The translations under genes and the position numbers were made by a program. From a methanotrophic endosymbiont of Bathymodiolus puteoserpentis (Logatchev) (lineage in GTDB: Bacteria; Pseudomonadota; Gammaproteobacteria; Methylococcales; Methylomonadaceae): 64,000 bases of DNA. Shown in pieces: positions 63,216-64,000 of this stretch (positions are counted from its first letter, which is position 1; each line of letters begins with the position of its first letter). Under the pieces are notes generated by a model. It was not told the DNA's origin. It was given only the letters and a program-made list of their open reading frames with translations, and ran no database searches. The stretch lies in contig NZ_FQTQ01000063.1 in the NCBI RefSeq assembly GCF_900128525.1, positions 1 to 64,000 on the forward strand. The letters run 5' to 3'.

Positions 63216-64000
63216 TTATTCAGCTGTTTTTTCTCTTATAAAAGCAACAATCTCATCTAATGAAATATCACGGTTTTCACTATCAGTACGCGCACGATAT
63301 TCAACGCTATTATTATCTAAACCACGATCACCTAAAACAATTCGATGCGGAATACCGATCAGCTCCATATCAGAAAACATGAAACCTGCGCGTACTTTAC
63401 GATCATCAAATAAGACATCAACCCCCGCCTCTAATAAATCCTGATACAGTTGATTAGCTGCAACACGTAAGCGTTCTGATTTGTGCATATTCATTGGACA
63501 TAGAGCGACGGTAAAGGGCGCGAGTTTAGCAGGCCAAATAATGCCGTTATCGTCATGGCTTTGCTCTACTGCCGCAGCAACAATACGAGAAATTCCGATA
63601 CCATAGCATCCCATCGTCATCACTTCGCTTTTACCGCCTTCGTTAATCACAGTCGCATTCATCGCAGAGCTGTATTTAGTACCTAATTGAAATATATGTC
63701 CGACTTCGATACCGCGCACTATATTTAGTACGCCTTTGCCATCTGGACTAGGGTCACCAGCAACAACCGAACGTAAGTCAGCAATTTCAGCAGGGGGAGC
63801 TAAATCCCTTTCCCAATTAACGCCGGTATAATGTTTACCTTCTTGATTTGCACCACATATAAAATCAGACAAAACCGTCACGCTACGATCAGCGATAGTA
63901 CGAATACTTAGACCAATAGGGCCTATTGAGCCAGGCTTACATTGACAAGCAGCTGCCACTTCTTCATCACTAGCAAATGCTAATGGCGTTAGAATGCCGT
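63216..64000 (-). CDS. proS: Prolyl-tRNA synthetase, C-terminal part (runs off the window)
   Basis: A partial gene; the frame stays open through the window edge. Seen are part of the insertion domain end ([13 protein letters not shown]), the motif 3 region [31 protein letters not shown] and the anticodon-binding domain ([30 protein letters not shown]). This is the bacterial-type ProS with the editing insertion. The first ~300 residues lie outside. Upstream of the EfpL-like gene, it fits a proline-translation pair. Confidence 0.93.
   Translation of the reverse strand, partial: GILTPLAFASDEEVAAACQCKPGSIGPIGLSIRTIADRSVTVLSDFICGANQEGKHYTGVNWERDLAPPAEIADLRSVVAGDPSPDGKGVLNIVRGIEVGHIFQLGTKYSSAMNATVINEGGKSEVMTMGCYGIGISRIVAAAVEQSHDDNGIIWPAKLAPFTVALCPMNMHKSERLRVAANQLYQDLLEAGVDVLFDDRKVRAGFMFSDMELIGIPHRIVLGDRGLDNNSVEYRARTDSENRDISLDEIVAFIREKTAE

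Noticed and set aside
1-64000. CRISPR array
   Set aside because: No series of regularly spaced short repeats was seen on either strand; the direct repeats found are single pairs.
1-64000. tRNA and rRNA genes
   Set aside because: No cloverleaf with a T-arm (GGTTCGAATCC-type) or rRNA segment was recognised, though I could not run a covariance search.

Overview
The window looks like a chromosomal segment of a low-GC gammaproteobacterium, most likely a methylotroph or methanotroph (Methylococcales-like). Three things point that way. The gene order gyrA-serC-pheA-hisC-tyrA-aroA-cmk-rpsA-ihfB-lapA is the gammaproteobacterial aromatic supraoperon. There is an NAD-linked molybdenum formate dehydrogenase with its own LysR regulator. 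Beside it lie a zinc metallohydrolase and a SoxYZ-like carrier of the kind that accompanies PQQ dehydrogenases. The taxonomic call is inference from gene content; no rRNA gene lies in the window.

Layout. 0.4-8.6 kb: a solo ThiF/E1-like protein, a TPR protein, cysteine synthase, a membrane coiled-coil protein, GreB and a DUF445 protein. 8.9-14.8 kb: a dusA gene whose 5' end has been duplicated around a 76-bp repeat, then folE, hemH, a membrane-bound MutS-like ATPase, a lytic transglycosylase and an HDOD protein. 15-26.3 kb: the gyrA to lapA housekeeping run. 26.3-28.2 kb: pyrF and a class V aminotransferase on the minus strand. 28.4-34.2 kb: an eight-gene operon built around an MglA-like small GTPase and roadblock proteins, with a FimV-like C-terminal domain protein, a PAS protein, a cytosolic PhnD-like protein and a 5'-nucleotidase. 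35.9-43.3 kb: formate dehydrogenase, its divergent LysR regulator, and the metallohydrolase/SoxYZ pair.

43.4-53.7 kb, all minus strand: ten closely packed genes. They join a GAK-type set (ATP-grasp, amphi-Trp, HprK-related kinase) to phosphate-handling proteins: CYTH-like/CHAD, PhoU-like/APH kinase fusion, SixA/Nudix fusion, a second histidine phosphatase and a metallophosphoesterase. A ParA ATPase and a small membrane protein complete the set. This is the best candidate for an undescribed system; the parts suggest a polyphosphate or phospho-metabolite function, but that is inference.

54.5-57.2 kb: a copper pair (Tat-exported multicopper oxidase and an HMA/TauE-SafE membrane protein). 57.28-60.48 kb: two consecutive integron-type gene cassettes with no integron integrase in view. 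The first carries a HEPN-like gene and has a textbook attC. The second carries an IS91-like transposase and a tyrosine recombinase split by an A8 frameshift. 60.5-64 kb: a second HDOD protein, a RIO kinase, an EF-P paralogue (EfpL type) and the 3' part of proS, which runs off the window.
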